DNA of 64,000 bases, taken from positions 101,139-165,138 of the forward strand of contig LSIB01000156.1 in assembly GCA_001556025.1 (NCBI GenBank), read 5' to 3'. The notes under the pieces are model-generated. The model saw only the letters and a program-made list of their open reading frames with translations, ran no database searches and was not told where the DNA came from. This stretch comes from Rhizobiales bacterium CCH3-A5. Lineage in GTDB: Bacteria; Pseudomonadota; Alphaproteobacteria; Rhizobiales; Beijerinckiaceae. Positions 45,789 to 55,870 of the stretch are shown here, in pieces. Each line of letters opens with the position of its first letter. Positions within the stretch are counted from its first letter, which is position 1. The position numbers and the translations under genes were made by a program.

Positions 45789-47042
45789 TTACTGCGTGCG
45801 CGGCCCCAGATCGCGCGGAGCTGCGTTGACCGTCACGATCTGGCCGTTGCGCAGTTCGAGCACGGCGAGACCGCGTTCGACGCGCCCGTCCGGCCGGAAG
45901 CGGAAGACGCCGTCGGCGCCGGCAAAGCCCGACGGGTTGGTCAGGACGCTCTCGGAAAACCGCTGCGAGCCCTGCGTGCGCGCCAGCGCGGCCGCCAGAG
46001 AGACAGCGTCATAGGCGAGCGTCGCGGTGCGGGTCGGGGCGCTGTTGAAGCGCTGCTGGTAGCGGCCGGCGAAGGCGTTGAAGCCCGCCGTGTCGGGCGA
46101 GGCGAACCAGCCGCCCTGGATCGCCGGCACGCGCGCGACATTGGCGTCGTTCCAGACGCCGGTGCCGAGCGGCTTGACCTTGGCGGGATCGTAGCCGCCC
46201 TGCTGCAGTGCCAGGCCCAGCGCCGGCATGGTGTCGGCGGCGGCCGGGACGAAGAGCGCATCGGCCTGGGCAAGCGCGGGGCTGAGCCGCGTCACCGCCG
46301 CGCGCATGGCGTTGGCGTCCGCGCCGAAACGCTCGATGGCGACAGCGCGCGCGCCGCGGTCTGCCACCGCCTGCCGGAAGGCCGCCTCGACGACGCTGCC
46401 ATAGGCCGTGTCGGGGATCAGCGCCGCGAAGGATTTGCGCCCCTGCTGCGAAGCATAGGCGATGACGCGGTTGACGTCGTTCTCGGGCGGGAACGACAGC
46501 AGATAGACATTGCGGCCGGCGACGTTGCTGTCGCTCGAGAAGGCCATCACCGGTCTGCCTCCGCCGCGCGCGACCTGCGCCGCGGCCTGCACGGACGGGG
46601 CAAAGAGCGGACCGATGATCAGTTCCGCCCCCTCTGACAGCGCCTCCTGGGCCGCGGCCTGCGCGCCCTGGGGCGTGCCGCGATCGTCCTTGACCAGCAG
46701 CGTCAGGTCGGCGCCCGGAAACTCGGCCAGCGCCATCTCGGCGGCGTTCTTCAACGCATTTCCCACGGTCGCGCCCTGGCCTTCCGCCGTCAGCGGCAGA
46801 ATCAGCCCGACCCGGACCTTGCCCTGCCCGATGGTCTGGCCGGTGGGCGCGCTCCCGCCCGGCGGCTGAGCCTGCTGGTTGTCGAAGCCCGGCAGACCAG
46901 AGGTGCCGCCGCTGCAGGCGGCGAGCGCCAGCGAGAGCGCGAAAGCGGGGGCGGCCAACCTGACGGCCGGCGCGGAAAAGACCGAGACGCTAATCCAGCG
47001 ACGCAACACGGGGGATCTCCAGTCCTGGGTCAGTCGTTCCAT
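45789..47042 (-). CDS. Lipoprotein penicillin-binding protein activator (LpoA-like)
   Basis: A 417-aa lipoprotein. The signal peptide ends in the lipobox LALAACSGG (Cys at about residue 44). The mature part has a periplasmic-binding/branched-chain-amino-acid-receptor fold (VRVGLILPLTAEGQGATVGN, AELIIGPLFAPSVQAAAQVA). Its position directly divergent from rsmI, with yraN next, is that of E. coli lpoA. It probably activates a class A penicillin-binding protein from the outer membrane, although E. coli LpoA has an extra N-terminal TPR domain absent here. Confidence 0.8.
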   Translation of the reverse strand: MERLTQDWRSPVLRRWISVSVFSAPAVRLAAPAFALSLALAACSGGTSGLPGFDNQQAQPPGGSAPTGQTIGQGKVRVGLILPLTAEGQGATVGNALKNAAEMALAEFPGADLTLLVKDDRGTPQGAQAAAQEALSEGAELIIGPLFAPSVQAAAQVARGGGRPVMAFSSDSNVAGRNVYLLSFPPENDVNRVIAYASQQGRKSFAALIPDTAYGSVVEAAFRQAVADRGARAVAIERFGADANAMRAAVTRLSPALAQADALFVPAAADTMPALGLALQQGGYDPAKVKPLGTGVWNDANVARVPAIQGGWFASPDTAGFNAFAGRYQQRFNSAPTRTATLAYDAVSLAAALARTQGSQRFSESVLTNPSGFAGADGVFRFRPDGRVERGLAVLELRNGQIVTVNAAPRDLGPRTQ

Positions 47043-47211
47043 GCCGGTGCGGCGCGAACCCACCCGACAGCGCAGTCCCCCGACCGTGAGGCTTTCCTGC
47101 CAGTCCGGAATGGTATTTTCAAGTTGTTAACTCTGGGTTGCGATCGCGGCAAGGCGGGCAAGCCGCCGCCCGGTCGTGGCATTGGCCGCGCGGCTGTGGC
47201 AGTTTGCGACG

Positions 47212-48120
47212 ATGTCGAGCCCCCCGCCTGCCCCGCGCCAGCCGAGCTATACTGCCTTCGGACTCAAGGCGGAGGCTGAGCCTCTCGCTCCGGGCCTGCA
47301 TATCGTCGCGACGCCGATCGGCAATCTGCGCGACATCTCGTTCCGGGCACTGGCGACGCTGGCGGCGGCCGATGCGGTGCTGGCCGAGGACACCCGCACC
47401 TCCAAGACGCTGCTGGCGCATTACGGCATCTCGACGCCGCTCCATCCCTATCACGAGCACAATGCCGAGCAGATGCGGCCCAAAATCCTCGGCAAGCTGC
47501 GCGAAGGCGGCAGGCTCGCCCTGATTTCGGACGCTGGCACGCCTTTGGTTTCCGACCCGGGCTACAAGCTCGTCGCCGAGGTCGTGGCCGAGGGGCTGCC
47601 GGTGACCGGCATCCCCGGCCCGTCCGCCGTGCTGGCGGCGCTGGTGCTGGCGGGCCTGCCGACAGACCGCTTCTTCTTCGAGGGCTTTTTGCCGCCGAAG
47701 GCGGCGGCGCGGCGCGGGCGGCTGACCGAACTCGCCGCCATCCCCGGTACGCTGGTCTTCTTCGAATCGCCGCGCCGGCTGGCGCAGATGCTGGCGGATG
47801 CGGCGACCGTGCTCGGCCCGCGCCCGGCCGCCGTGGCGCGCGAACTGACGAAGTTCTACGAGAACGTCCGGCGCGGGCCGCTCGCGGAACTCGCAGCGCA
47901 TTACGAGGCGGACGAGGAGCCGCGCGGCGAGATCGTGGTGATCATCGGCCCGCCCGGCGCGACCGAACTCGTCTCCGCCGGCGACGCGGTCACCGAAAAG
48001 CTGCAGGCGGCCCTCGCATCGGTCTCGCTGAAGGAGGCGGTCGCGCAAGTCGCCGCCGAAACCGGCCAGCCGCGCCGGAAAGTCTATGCCCGCGCGCTCG
48101 AACTGACGCGGGAGCCTTGA
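47212..48120 (+). CDS. rsmI: 16S rRNA (cytidine1402-2'-O)-methyltransferase RsmI
   Basis: A 302-aa SAM-dependent methyltransferase of the tetrapyrrole-methylase fold. It begins the core with LHIVATPIGNLRDISFRAL, followed by LAEDTRTSKTLL, LISDAGTPLVSDPGYKLV and GIPGPSAVLAALVLAG. It methylates C1402 of 16S rRNA. The ATG at 47212 gives normal length; an in-frame ATG 36 bases upstream is less likely. The stop overlaps the yraN start. Confidence 0.96.
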   Translation: MSSPPPAPRQPSYTAFGLKAEAEPLAPGLHIVATPIGNLRDISFRALATLAAADAVLAEDTRTSKTLLAHYGISTPLHPYHEHNAEQMRPKILGKLREGGRLALISDAGTPLVSDPGYKLVAEVVAEGLPVTGIPGPSAVLAALVLAGLPTDRFFFEGFLPPKAAARRGRLTELAAIPGTLVFFESPRRLAQMLADAATVLGPRPAAVARELTKFYENVRRGPLAELAAHYEADEEPRGEIVVIIGPPGATELVSAGDAVTEKLQAALASVSLKEAVAQVAAETGQPRRKVYARALELTREP

Positions 48121-48497
48121 GCAAAGCCGGCCGCAGCGCCCGCGCCAGGCGATCCGGCGCGCTCGGCCGGCGCTCGGAATCGCTCGCCATCATCTGGCTG
48201 TTCTTGAAGGGCTACCGGCTGCTGGCGCGCAGATTCGGCGGCAAGGGCGGCGAGATCGACCTGATCATGAAGCGCGGGCGCTGCGTCATCTTCGTCGAGG
48301 TCAAGCGGCGCGGCATGATGGAGGAGGCGCTGGTCTCGATCACGCCGAAGAAGCGCCGGCTGGTCGCGGCCCGCGTCAGGCAGTGGCTGGCGCTGAACCC
48401 CTGGGCGATGGACTTCGATTTGCGGGTGGATGCGGTGTTCCTCGCGCCGCTGCGCCGGCCGAGGCATCTGGCAGGGGTGTTCGAGCTTGTCCTATGA
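48117..48497 (+). CDS. YraN / UPF0102 nuclease-fold protein
   Basis: A 126-aa protein with the restriction-endonuclease-like pattern of the UPF0102 family: GYRLLARRFGGKGGEIDLIM, RCVIFVEVKRRG and LRVDAVFLAP. The Glu-Asp and Glu-X-Lys residues form a probable nuclease site. A TTG start overlapping the rsmI stop (TTGA) is inferred. The lpoA-rsmI-yraN order is conserved widely. Confidence 0.85.
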   Translation: MSKAGRSARARRSGALGRRSESLAIIWLFLKGYRLLARRFGGKGGEIDLIMKRGRCVIFVEVKRRGMMEEALVSITPKKRRLVAARVRQWLALNPWAMDFDLRVDAVFLAPLRRPRHLAGVFELVL

Positions 48498-48569
48498 GAG
48501 GCGCGCTCCCACTTGCCGATGCGGCGCGCGCCGGACCATAAGAGCGCGCGAATGACCGGAGCGCCTGCC

Positions 48570-49508
48570 ATGACCCTCACCGTCGCCATCCAGATGGACC
48601 CGATCGAGCGCATCCGCATCGCCGGGGACACCGGCTTCTCGCTGATGCTGGAAGCGCAGCATCGGGGCCACACGCTCTATACCTACACGCCCGACAGGCT
48701 GACTCTGCGCGACGGCGAGGTGACGGCCCGGATCAGGCCCGTCACGGTGCGCGACCAGGAGGGCGATCACTTCACGGCCGGAGCAGAGGAGCGCGTCGAC
48801 CTCTCGACGCTCGACGTCGTGCTGCTGCGGCAGGACCCGCCTTTCGACATGGCCTATGTGACGACGACGCATCTGCTGGAGCGCATCCACCCGAAGACGC
48901 TGGTGGTGAACAACCCGGCCGAGGTGCGCAACGCGCCCGAGAAAATCCTCGTCACGCATTTTCCAGAGCTGATGCCGCAGACGCTGATCACCCGTGACAG
49001 AGCCGAGATCGAGGCGTTTCGCGACGAATTCGGCGAGATCGTGATGAAACCGCTTTATGGCCATGGCGGCGCGACCGTGTTCAAGACCGGCAAGGACGAC
49101 CCGAATTTCGGTTCGCTCTACGACCTTTTCGCAGGCATTTTTCGCGAGCCCTGGGTGGTTCAGCGCTTCATGAAGGAGGTCTCGGCCGGGGACAAGCGCA
49201 TCATCCTGATCGACGGAAAGGCGGCGGGCGCGGTCAACCGCGTCCCGGCCGAGGGCGATCTGCGCGCCAACATGGTGCGCGGCGGAGCGGCAAAGCCAAC
49301 CGATTTGTCCAAGCGCGAACTGGAAATCTGCGAGGCGATCGGCCCGACCTTGCGCGAGCGCGGCCTGCTGCTCGTCGGCATCGACGTGATCGGCGGCAAT
49401 CTGACCGAAATCAACGTCACCGCGCCGACCGGGGTGCGCGCGATCAAGAAGCTCGGCGGGCCGGATCTGGCGGCGCAGCTCTGGGACGTGATCGAGAGCA
49501 AGCGCTGA
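48570..49508 (+). CDS. gshB: Glutathione synthase
   Basis: A 312-aa ATP-grasp ligase that joins glycine to gamma-glutamylcysteine. Family marks are [35 protein letters not shown], the ATP-binding [15 protein letters not shown] and the C-terminal [20 protein letters not shown]. The ATG at 48570 has GGAG upstream. It follows yraN, a common alphaproteobacterial order. Confidence 0.97.
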   Translation: MTLTVAIQMDPIERIRIAGDTGFSLMLEAQHRGHTLYTYTPDRLTLRDGEVTARIRPVTVRDQEGDHFTAGAEERVDLSTLDVVLLRQDPPFDMAYVTTTHLLERIHPKTLVVNNPAEVRNAPEKILVTHFPELMPQTLITRDRAEIEAFRDEFGEIVMKPLYGHGGATVFKTGKDDPNFGSLYDLFAGIFREPWVVQRFMKEVSAGDKRIILIDGKAAGAVNRVPAEGDLRANMVRGGAAKPTDLSKRELEICEAIGPTLRERGLLLVGIDVIGGNLTEINVTAPTGVRAIKKLGGPDLAAQLWDVIESKR

Positions 49509-49517
49509 GCACGCCGT

Positions 49518-51266
49518 TCAGCGCCTGATGCCGAGTTCGTCCCTCACATAACCCTTCCAGCACGTCCCCAGCGCGATCTCGCGCCGGCCGGTCATCGCCG
49601 GCGCATAGATCGCCTTCAGCGCCTCGTTGGCGACCGTGATCGGACAGAGCGGCTCCAGGATCAGGTCGGCCGCTGCGACGGCCGCCAGCGCGTCGGCCTC
49701 CAGCGCCGGCACGGCGCGGAACGGATCGGCCCCGATCGCGATGTGGCGCACGCCCGTGCGCTGCATCAGATACGGGAAGGGGTTGGTGAAATTCAGGCTC
49801 ATGATCGTCTCGAAACGCGCGCCGGTCGCCGCCTCATGCGCGAGGATCGCGGCGACGCCTGAATCGATCGCCAGCAGCCAGAGCGCCTGGAAATCGAGAT
49901 CAGCGTAGAGCGTGTGGCTCGGCAGCATCTTCCGGTCGGCGATCTCGCGATAGGTCGCGCGATGCGTCGCATAGATGTCGCGCATGGCGCGCGCCCGGTC
50001 GATCACGTCGCGATGCTGCGAGACGAGGCCGAGACGGCCGAGATGCGCGTGCGGCAGGGCGACATAGCCGGTCTGGGCGAGCAGGCTGCGCCCGGCTCTT
50101 TGCAAAACCGTCTCGGCGGGGGGAATCGCGGTGGCGGCGACGAGCGCCATGACGAGGAAGGCGCCGCGCGAGCTGCGGCCGATCCAGTCGCGCAGGATCA
50201 TCAGCAGGACGGGCCAGGCGAAGACGAAAGCCTGCCCGCCGGTGTTTTGCGTCTCGAAGAAGAGGCCGGCGAAGAGCACGACCGCGAGCCAGAACGGGGC
50301 ATGGTCGGCGAGCCGGTTCAGCGCCGGCCAGGAGCGCGCGCGGATGAACGCCGCCGCATCAGCGGCGATCGCCTTCCGCTCGAGCACCAGAAGCGTCGCG
50401 ATCAGCGCGCCGCCGGCGGCGACAATGTCGAGATGCAGCGAGCCGGCCTGCAGGAAGCGTGGCAGGATGCCGCCGGCGTTGATCGCGACCAGCGCGACGA
50501 TGCTGTCGAGATAGGCGCTGACGAGCGCTGTCGCGAGTTCGAGCCCAAGCAGCGCCAGCACCGCCGCGCCTGCGGCCGCCAGGCTGCCGCGCCAGTCGAG
50601 CCGGCCGGCCGCCAGCGCGAAAGCCGCGAGCAGCCCGCCGGCGAGGAAGCCGGTGATCTTGATCAGCAGCAGGGCCAGCAGGGTCCAGAGCAGGACGAGC
50701 GACAGAACGCGCCGGTCGCGCATGAACACGAGCGCGCTCGCGAGCACATAAAGGACGATGCTGACCTGGCGATTATAGATGCCGAAGCCATCGACGCCTG
50801 GAAAGAAAGAGTGCTGCTCGACATTGACCGGCAGGATCTGAAAAATCAGATAGGGCAGCAGCAGCGCGAACGCGGTCGGCCGCGAATGCCGATCGACCTC
50901 GCGCAGAACCAGCGCCAGCGCCGGCGCGGTGACCAGAAAAACCGACCACTGCACCAGCAGCAGCGGCTGCGACTGTGGAAAGAGCCGGCCCAGGCCCGCA
51001 AAGAGCCAGTAGCCGAGCGGGCCGACCGGCGCGAAAAAGTCGAGCGAGGGCGTCTGGCCGGTTCCGATCCGGTTGGCGGCGTCGAGATAGACCACCAGAT
51101 CCCAGTACATCGCGCCGAGCGGCAGCCTGACCGGCAGCGTCAGCAGCGCGGCGCAGGCGATGACGGCAAAAGCCAGCACGATCAGCGGCGAGCCCGCGAG
51201 AGCGAGCCCACGCCGCGCCGCATTCATATCCGGACGGAGTTCGCCCCGACTCCCCGCCATCGACAT
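49518..51266 (-). CDS. Polytopic membrane protein, glycosyltransferase-like
   Basis: A 582-aa protein with about eleven hydrophobic segments up to residue 430 and a soluble C-terminal region. An early periplasmic-loop pattern, YWDLVVYLDAANRIGTGQTPSLDFFAPVGPLGYWLF, contains acidic residues placed as in GT-C-type glycosyltransferases. The family is uncertain. The start at 51266 precedes MAGSRGELRPD; an ATG at 51227 is an alternative. It ends nine bases from the convergent gshB. Confidence 0.6.
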   Translation of the reverse strand: MSMAGSRGELRPDMNAARRGLALAGSPLIVLAFAVIACAALLTLPVRLPLGAMYWDLVVYLDAANRIGTGQTPSLDFFAPVGPLGYWLFAGLGRLFPQSQPLLLVQWSVFLVTAPALALVLREVDRHSRPTAFALLLPYLIFQILPVNVEQHSFFPGVDGFGIYNRQVSIVLYVLASALVFMRDRRVLSLVLLWTLLALLLIKITGFLAGGLLAAFALAAGRLDWRGSLAAAGAAVLALLGLELATALVSAYLDSIVALVAINAGGILPRFLQAGSLHLDIVAAGGALIATLLVLERKAIAADAAAFIRARSWPALNRLADHAPFWLAVVLFAGLFFETQNTGGQAFVFAWPVLLMILRDWIGRSSRGAFLVMALVAATAIPPAETVLQRAGRSLLAQTGYVALPHAHLGRLGLVSQHRDVIDRARAMRDIYATHRATYREIADRKMLPSHTLYADLDFQALWLLAIDSGVAAILAHEAATGARFETIMSLNFTNPFPYLMQRTGVRHIAIGADPFRAVPALEADALAAVAAADLILEPLCPITVANEALKAIYAPAMTGRREIALGTCWKGYVRDELGIRR

Positions 51267-51452
51267 TCTTCGCCCCGCGTCCCGGACAGTCTCGTTGCGG
51301 AAAGAGTCTGAACTACGGAGGTTAAAGACAGGCTTACCGGCTTGGTTCGTTCGACAAGAGGCCGATCGATGAGCGAGTCGACAGATTCCGGCACGACAAC
51401 ACACCAAGCGAGCTGACATCATCTGCAAGCGGTGCGCAGGCCGGGGCCGAGC

Positions 51453-52229
51453 CTAGCGGGCAGCGCCGCTCAGCGGGTTCGACGTGTCCCAGCGATAGCG
51501 CATCGTATCGAAACGCATCGTCATCGCATCGACGAGCAGCAGCTTGCCGACGAGCGGCTCGCCGAAGCCGGTGATCGCGCGGATCACCTCCAGCGCCATC
51601 AGCGAGCCCATGACGCCGGCCAGCGCGCCGAGCACGCCGGCCTCGGCGCAAGGCGCGACCGTGCCCGGCGGCGGCTCGTGCGGGAACAGGCAGCGGTAAG
51701 TCGGGTTCGGCGTCCCGTCCGCACCGCGCTCATGGGCGCGGATCGTCGTCAGCGAGCCGTCGAAGCGTCCCAGCGCGGCGGTGACCAGCGGTTTGCGCTC
51801 ATGGAAGCAGGCGTCGGAAACGGCGTAGCGCGTGGCGAAATTGTCGGATCCCTCGGCGACGACGTCGTAGAAGGCGATCAGCGCCCGGGCGTTGTGGGCG
51901 CCGATGCGGGTGACGTGCTCCTCGACGACGACGTTGGGATTCAGCCGCGCCACGAAGGCCGCCGCCGCGACGGCCTTGCGCGCGCCGATATCGGCCGCGC
52001 CGAAAATGGTCTGGCGCTGCAGGTTGGAGAGCGAGACGACGTCGTCGTCGACGATGCCGATCTTGCCGACGCCCGCCGCCGCCAGATACTGCAGCAGCGG
52101 CGCGCCGAGCCCGCCGGCCCCGACCACCAGCACGCGCGCATTCTTCAGCCGGTTCTGGCCCGGCCCGCCGATCTCGGGCAGCACCAGATGGCGGGCGTAA
52201 CGCTCGATCTCGTCGTCGTTCAGGCTCAT
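51453..52229 (-). CDS. moeB: MoeB/ThiF-family E1-like adenylating enzyme
   Basis: A 258-aa protein that adenylates the C-terminus of a ubiquitin-like sulfur carrier (MoaD or ThiS). It has VLVVGAGGLGAPLLQYLAAA (nucleotide binding), VDDDVVSLSNLQRQTIFG, VAEGSDNFATRY and YRCLFPHEPPPGTVAPCAEA with the catalytic Cys. The two Cys-X2-Cys zinc motifs of classical MoeB are not obvious, so the target carrier is uncertain. It is divergent from the BMP-type binding protein gene. Confidence 0.82.
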   Translation of the reverse strand: MSLNDDEIERYARHLVLPEIGGPGQNRLKNARVLVVGAGGLGAPLLQYLAAAGVGKIGIVDDDVVSLSNLQRQTIFGAADIGARKAVAAAAFVARLNPNVVVEEHVTRIGAHNARALIAFYDVVAEGSDNFATRYAVSDACFHERKPLVTAALGRFDGSLTTIRAHERGADGTPNPTYRCLFPHEPPPGTVAPCAEAGVLGALAGVMGSLMALEVIRAITGFGEPLVGKLLLVDAMTMRFDTMRYRWDTSNPLSGAAR

Positions 52230-52396
52230 GCGGGCGCGCTCATGGCTGAAAGGGTTAAGCCCGGACACGGCGGCGGGCAATCGCCGAAAGCTCACGCAAT
52301 CGCGCCCCAAGCCGGCTTGGCCGCGCGGGAAAGCCATGCCATCGTAGCGCCATCAAGGGGTGGACCAACCGCCCCGGCATCGAACAGGGGATATCC

Positions 52397-53398
52397 ATGC
52401 GGTTGAAGTCTCTCGCGCTGGCGCTGGCCGGCGTTGCCCTCTCGGCTGTGGCGGCCATGGCCCAGACGGCGATCAAGCCTGCGATCGTCTACGACAAGGG
52501 CGGCAAGTTCGACAAATCCTTCAACGAGGGCGTCTTCGGCGGGGCCGAGCAGTTCAGGAAGGAGACCGGCGTCGAGTTCCGCGACTTCGAGCCGACCAAC
52601 GACGCCCAGATCGAGCAGGCGCTGCGCCGCTTCGCGCGCGACGGCCATTCGCCGATCATCGCAGTCGGTTTTTCGCAGGCGACAGCGCTGCAGAAGGTCG
52701 CGGCCGAGTTCCCGGCGCTGAAGTTCACCATCATCGACATGGTGGTGGAACTGCCCAACGTGCAGTCGGTCGTGTTCAAGGAGCATGAGGGCTCCTATCT
52801 CGTCGGGCTGCTCGCGGGCCTGGCGTCCAAGTCGAACAAGGTCGGCTTCGTCGGCGGCATGGATATCCCGCTGATCCGCAAATTCGCCTGCGGCTATGTC
52901 CAGGGCGTCAAGGCCGCCAAGAAGGACGCCGAGATCTTCCAGAACATGACCGGCTCGACGCCGGCCGCCTGGAACGACCCGGTCAAGGGCGGCGAACTCG
53001 CCAAGTCGCAGATCGACCGCGGCGCCGACGTGATCTACCACGCCGCCGGCGGCACCGGCATCGGCGTGCTGCGCGCCGCCGCCGACGCCGGCAAGCTCGG
53101 CATCGGCGTCGATTCCAACCAGAACGCCCTCCAGCCCGGCAAGGTGCTGACCTCGATGCTCAAGCGCGTCGATGTCGCGACCTATGCCTCGTTCAAGGCG
53201 GCGCGCGACGGCAACTGGAAGGCCGGCATTTCCGTGCTCGGCCTGAAGGAGGACGGCGTCGGCTGGGCGCTGGACGACGCCAACAAGGCGCTGGTGACGC
53301 CGGAGATGAAGGCCGCCGCCGACAAGGCGCGCGCCGACATCATTTCTGGGGCGGTCAAGGTGCACGATTATATGAGCGATTCGAAGTGCTCGATGTGA
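52397..53398 (+). CDS. BMP-family ABC transporter substrate-binding protein (nucleoside type)
   Basis: A 333-aa exported protein with a classical signal peptide ending near AMAQ (residue 23), not a lipobox. The mature part shows KPAIVYDKGGKFDKSFNEGV, GFSQATALQKVAAEFPALKF, VGFVGGMDIPLIRKFACGYV and GADVIYHAAGGTGIGVLRAA, typical of PnrA/Med-like purine-nucleoside receptors. It opens the nucleoside cluster. Its ligand, probably a nucleoside, is inferred from the family and the downstream genes. Confidence 0.9.
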   Translation: MRLKSLALALAGVALSAVAAMAQTAIKPAIVYDKGGKFDKSFNEGVFGGAEQFRKETGVEFRDFEPTNDAQIEQALRRFARDGHSPIIAVGFSQATALQKVAAEFPALKFTIIDMVVELPNVQSVVFKEHEGSYLVGLLAGLASKSNKVGFVGGMDIPLIRKFACGYVQGVKAAKKDAEIFQNMTGSTPAAWNDPVKGGELAKSQIDRGADVIYHAAGGTGIGVLRAAADAGKLGIGVDSNQNALQPGKVLTSMLKRVDVATYASFKAARDGNWKAGISVLGLKEDGVGWALDDANKALVTPEMKAAADKARADIISGAVKVHDYMSDSKCSM

Positions 53399-53600
53399 GA
53401 GATCGTTTGATCATTCTGCTGGGGCGGCCGTTTGACGCAATTGTCTGCGCTTCCGGTGCTCACGGACAGACGTCCGCTGCGCTCCGGTTCTCGGCAACCA
53501 CGCCAGCCGGCTTACCCCAGCGAATGCTGAAACGATCTCCGGCCCGCGCCGCTGCTCCTGCCTCCTTCCTTCGGGGAGGGGTTCGCGTCGCGACCGCACG

Positions 53601-54338
53601 ATGATCATCACCATCCTCGGCTCCGGCGACGCCTTCGGCACGGGCGGGCGGTTCAACACCTGCCTTCATGTCGAGGCCGGCGAGGAGCGCCTGCTGCTCG
53701 ATTGCGGCTCCTCCAGCATGGTCGCGCTGAACCGTGCCGGCGTCGATCGCAACGGTCTCTCGACGCTTCTCTTCACGCATTTCCACGGCGATCATTTCGG
53801 CGGGCTGCCGGCCTTCCTGCTCGACGCGCAGTTCGTCTCGCGGCGGAAGGAACCGCTGCTGATCGCGGGGCCCATCGGCATCGAGCACCGTACGCGGCAC
53901 GCGCTGGAGACCGATTTTCCCGGCGGTTCGACCAATCCCTGGCGCTTCCCCATCTCCTATGTCGAGGTCGCGCCCGACGCGCCGGCGACGCTGGCCAGCA
54001 TCGAGGTCACAGCCTTCCCGATGGTGCATGACGAGCGCGCCGGCCCCTGCCAGGGCTACCGGCTCTCGGCCGGCGGCAAGGTTTTCGCCTATAGCGGCGA
54101 CACGGCCTGGACCGAGGCGCTTATCCCGCTGGCGGCGGGTGCGGATGCGCTGCTCGTCGAGTGCTATGCCTGGAACGCCAAACTCGCCAACCATCTCGAC
54201 TACGAGACGCTTGCGCAAAACCGCGACCGGCTGTCGGCGGCGCGGATCGTGCTGACGCATATGGGCGTCTCGATGCTCGCCCATGAGGAGCCGTTGCCCG
54301 AGGAGCGGGCGTTTGACGGCATGGTGCTCGCGCTGTGA
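53601..54338 (+). CDS. Metallo-beta-lactamase-fold hydrolase (RNase Z-like)
   Basis: A 245-aa MBL-fold protein. The metal motif is THFHGDHFGGLPAF, with later ligands at FAYSGDTAW (Asp) and VLTHMG (His). It is similar in layout to RNase Z/arylsulfatase-like MBL enzymes. It sits between the nucleoside-binding protein and the ABC ATPase, whose GTG start overlaps its stop (GTGA). It therefore belongs to the transport operon, perhaps as a nucleotide or phosphodiester hydrolase. That is inference. Confidence 0.85.
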   Translation: MIITILGSGDAFGTGGRFNTCLHVEAGEERLLLDCGSSSMVALNRAGVDRNGLSTLLFTHFHGDHFGGLPAFLLDAQFVSRRKEPLLIAGPIGIEHRTRHALETDFPGGSTNPWRFPISYVEVAPDAPATLASIEVTAFPMVHDERAGPCQGYRLSAGGKVFAYSGDTAWTEALIPLAAGADALLVECYAWNAKLANHLDYETLAQNRDRLSAARIVLTHMGVSMLAHEEPLPEERAFDGMVLAL

Positions 54339-55870
54339 CGAACGCACCCGCTCCCGCCATCGAACTGGTCGGCATCTCCAAGCGTTTTGGGGCGGTGCAG
54401 GCCAACAGGGAGGTCTCGCTGTCGGTGGCGGCAGGCTCGATCCATGGCATCGTCGGCGAGAACGGGGCCGGCAAATCGACGCTGATGTCGATCCTCTACG
54501 GTTTCTACGAGGCCGATACCGGCGAGATCCGGGTCGCGGGCACGCCGCGCGCCATCCGCTCGTCGGGCGATGCGATCGCGGCCGGCATCGGCATGGTCCA
54601 CCAGCATTTCATGCTGGTTGAGACGCTGTCGGTGGTCGAGAACGTCGTGCTCGGAGCGGAGGGCGGCGCATTCCTGAAGGGCGGGCTGGCCAATGCACGC
54701 GCCGAACTCGGCAGGCTTTCGCAGGATTACGGGCTCGTCATCGACCCTGACGCCATCGTCGGCGAACTGTCCGTCGGGCTGCAGCAGCGCGTCGAGATCC
54801 TGAAGAGCCTTTATCGCGGGGCCGACATCCTGATCCTCGACGAGCCGACGGCCGTGCTGACCCCGCCGGAGGCCGACCAGCTCTTCGTGCTGCTGCGGGC
54901 GCTGAAGGCGCAAGGCAAGACGGTGATCCTGATCACGCACAAGCTGCGCGAGATCATGGACGTGACGGATGCCGTATCGGTGATGCGACGCGGCGAAATG
55001 GTGGCGCATGTGAAGACGTCGCAGACCTCGCCGCCGGAACTTGCCGAGGCGATGGTCGGCAGGCGCGTGCTGCTGCGCGTCGAGAAGGAGCCGCGCGAGC
55101 GGGGCGCGCCCGTGCTGGAGGCGGTTGGGCTGAGCGTCACCGATGCGCGCGGCCTCGCTCTGCTGAGCGAGGCCAGCCTGACGCTGCATGCAGGCGAGAT
55201 CGTCGGCATCGCCGGCGTCGCCGGGAACGGCCAGAGCGAATTGCTCGACGTGCTCGCCGGGCTGACAGCGCCCTCGCGCGGGGTGATCCGGCTGAACGGC
55301 CAGATCCTGAACGCCGCCGACCGGAAGCCTGCGCGGCTGCGCGAACTCGGCCTGATGCACATCCCCGAGGACCGGCAGAAGGCCGGCCTCGTCACGGCCT
55401 TCACGGCCGCCGAGAACGCCATCCTCGGCTATCAGCACGAGAAAGCCTTCGGGAACGGTCCTTTCCTGTCGCCGCGCGCGATCGCGGCCCATGCAAGCGA
55501 GGCCTTCGCGGCCTATGACGTGCGCCCGCCAGACCCCGCGCTGAAGACAGCAAACTTTTCCGGCGGCAACCAGCAGAAGATCGTGCTTGCCCGCGAGATC
55601 GAGCGCGCGCCGAAGGTGCTATTGGTGGGACAGCCGACGCGCGGCGTCGATATCGGCGCGATCGAGTTCATCCACCGCCGCCTGATCAGCTTACGCGACG
55701 CCGGCGTCGCGATCCTGCTGGTCTCGGTCGAGCTCGAGGAGGTGATGGCGCTGTCGGACCGAATTCTGTGCATGTGCGGCGGGCGCATCACCGGCGAGCG
55801 GGCGGCGGATGCGACCGACGAGCGGGATCTGGGGCTGCTGATGGCGGGCGTGACGGAGCGGGCGGCGTGA
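54335..55870 (+). CDS. Nucleoside ABC transporter ATP-binding protein (two NBDs)
   Basis: A 511-aa duplicated ABC ATPase. The first domain has Walker A GENGAGKSTL, signature ELSVGLQQRVEILKSLYRGA and Walker B LILDEPTA. The second has a degenerate Walker A (GVAGNGQSELL) and the signature FSGGNQQKIVLAREI. This asymmetry is normal for RbsA/PnrC-like transporters. It energises the two permeases downstream and overlaps both neighbours by four bases. Confidence 0.93.
   Translation: MTNAPAPAIELVGISKRFGAVQANREVSLSVAAGSIHGIVGENGAGKSTLMSILYGFYEADTGEIRVAGTPRAIRSSGDAIAAGIGMVHQHFMLVETLSVVENVVLGAEGGAFLKGGLANARAELGRLSQDYGLVIDPDAIVGELSVGLQQRVEILKSLYRGADILILDEPTAVLTPPEADQLFVLLRALKAQGKTVILITHKLREIMDVTDAVSVMRRGEMVAHVKTSQTSPPELAEAMVGRRVLLRVEKEPRERGAPVLEAVGLSVTDARGLALLSEASLTLHAGEIVGIAGVAGNGQSELLDVLAGLTAPSRGVIRLNGQILNAADRKPARLRELGLMHIPEDRQKAGLVTAFTAAENAILGYQHEKAFGNGPFLSPRAIAAHASEAFAAYDVRPPDPALKTANFSGGNQQKIVLAREIERAPKVLLVGQPTRGVDIGAIEFIHRRLISLRDAGVAILLVSVELEEVMALSDRILCMCGGRITGERAADATDERDLGLLMAGVTERAA

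Noticed and set aside
49914-51311. A long open frame opposite the polytopic membrane protein
   Set aside because: The predicted protein is almost all charged residues and Gln without domains, as expected for the antisense of a hydrophobic gene.
53399-53600. A small gene between the BMP-type binding protein and the MBL hydrolase genes
   Set aside because: The short frame starting at 53386 overlaps the upstream stop and encodes a low-complexity, Arg/Ala-rich peptide; the region looks like a non-coding spacer.
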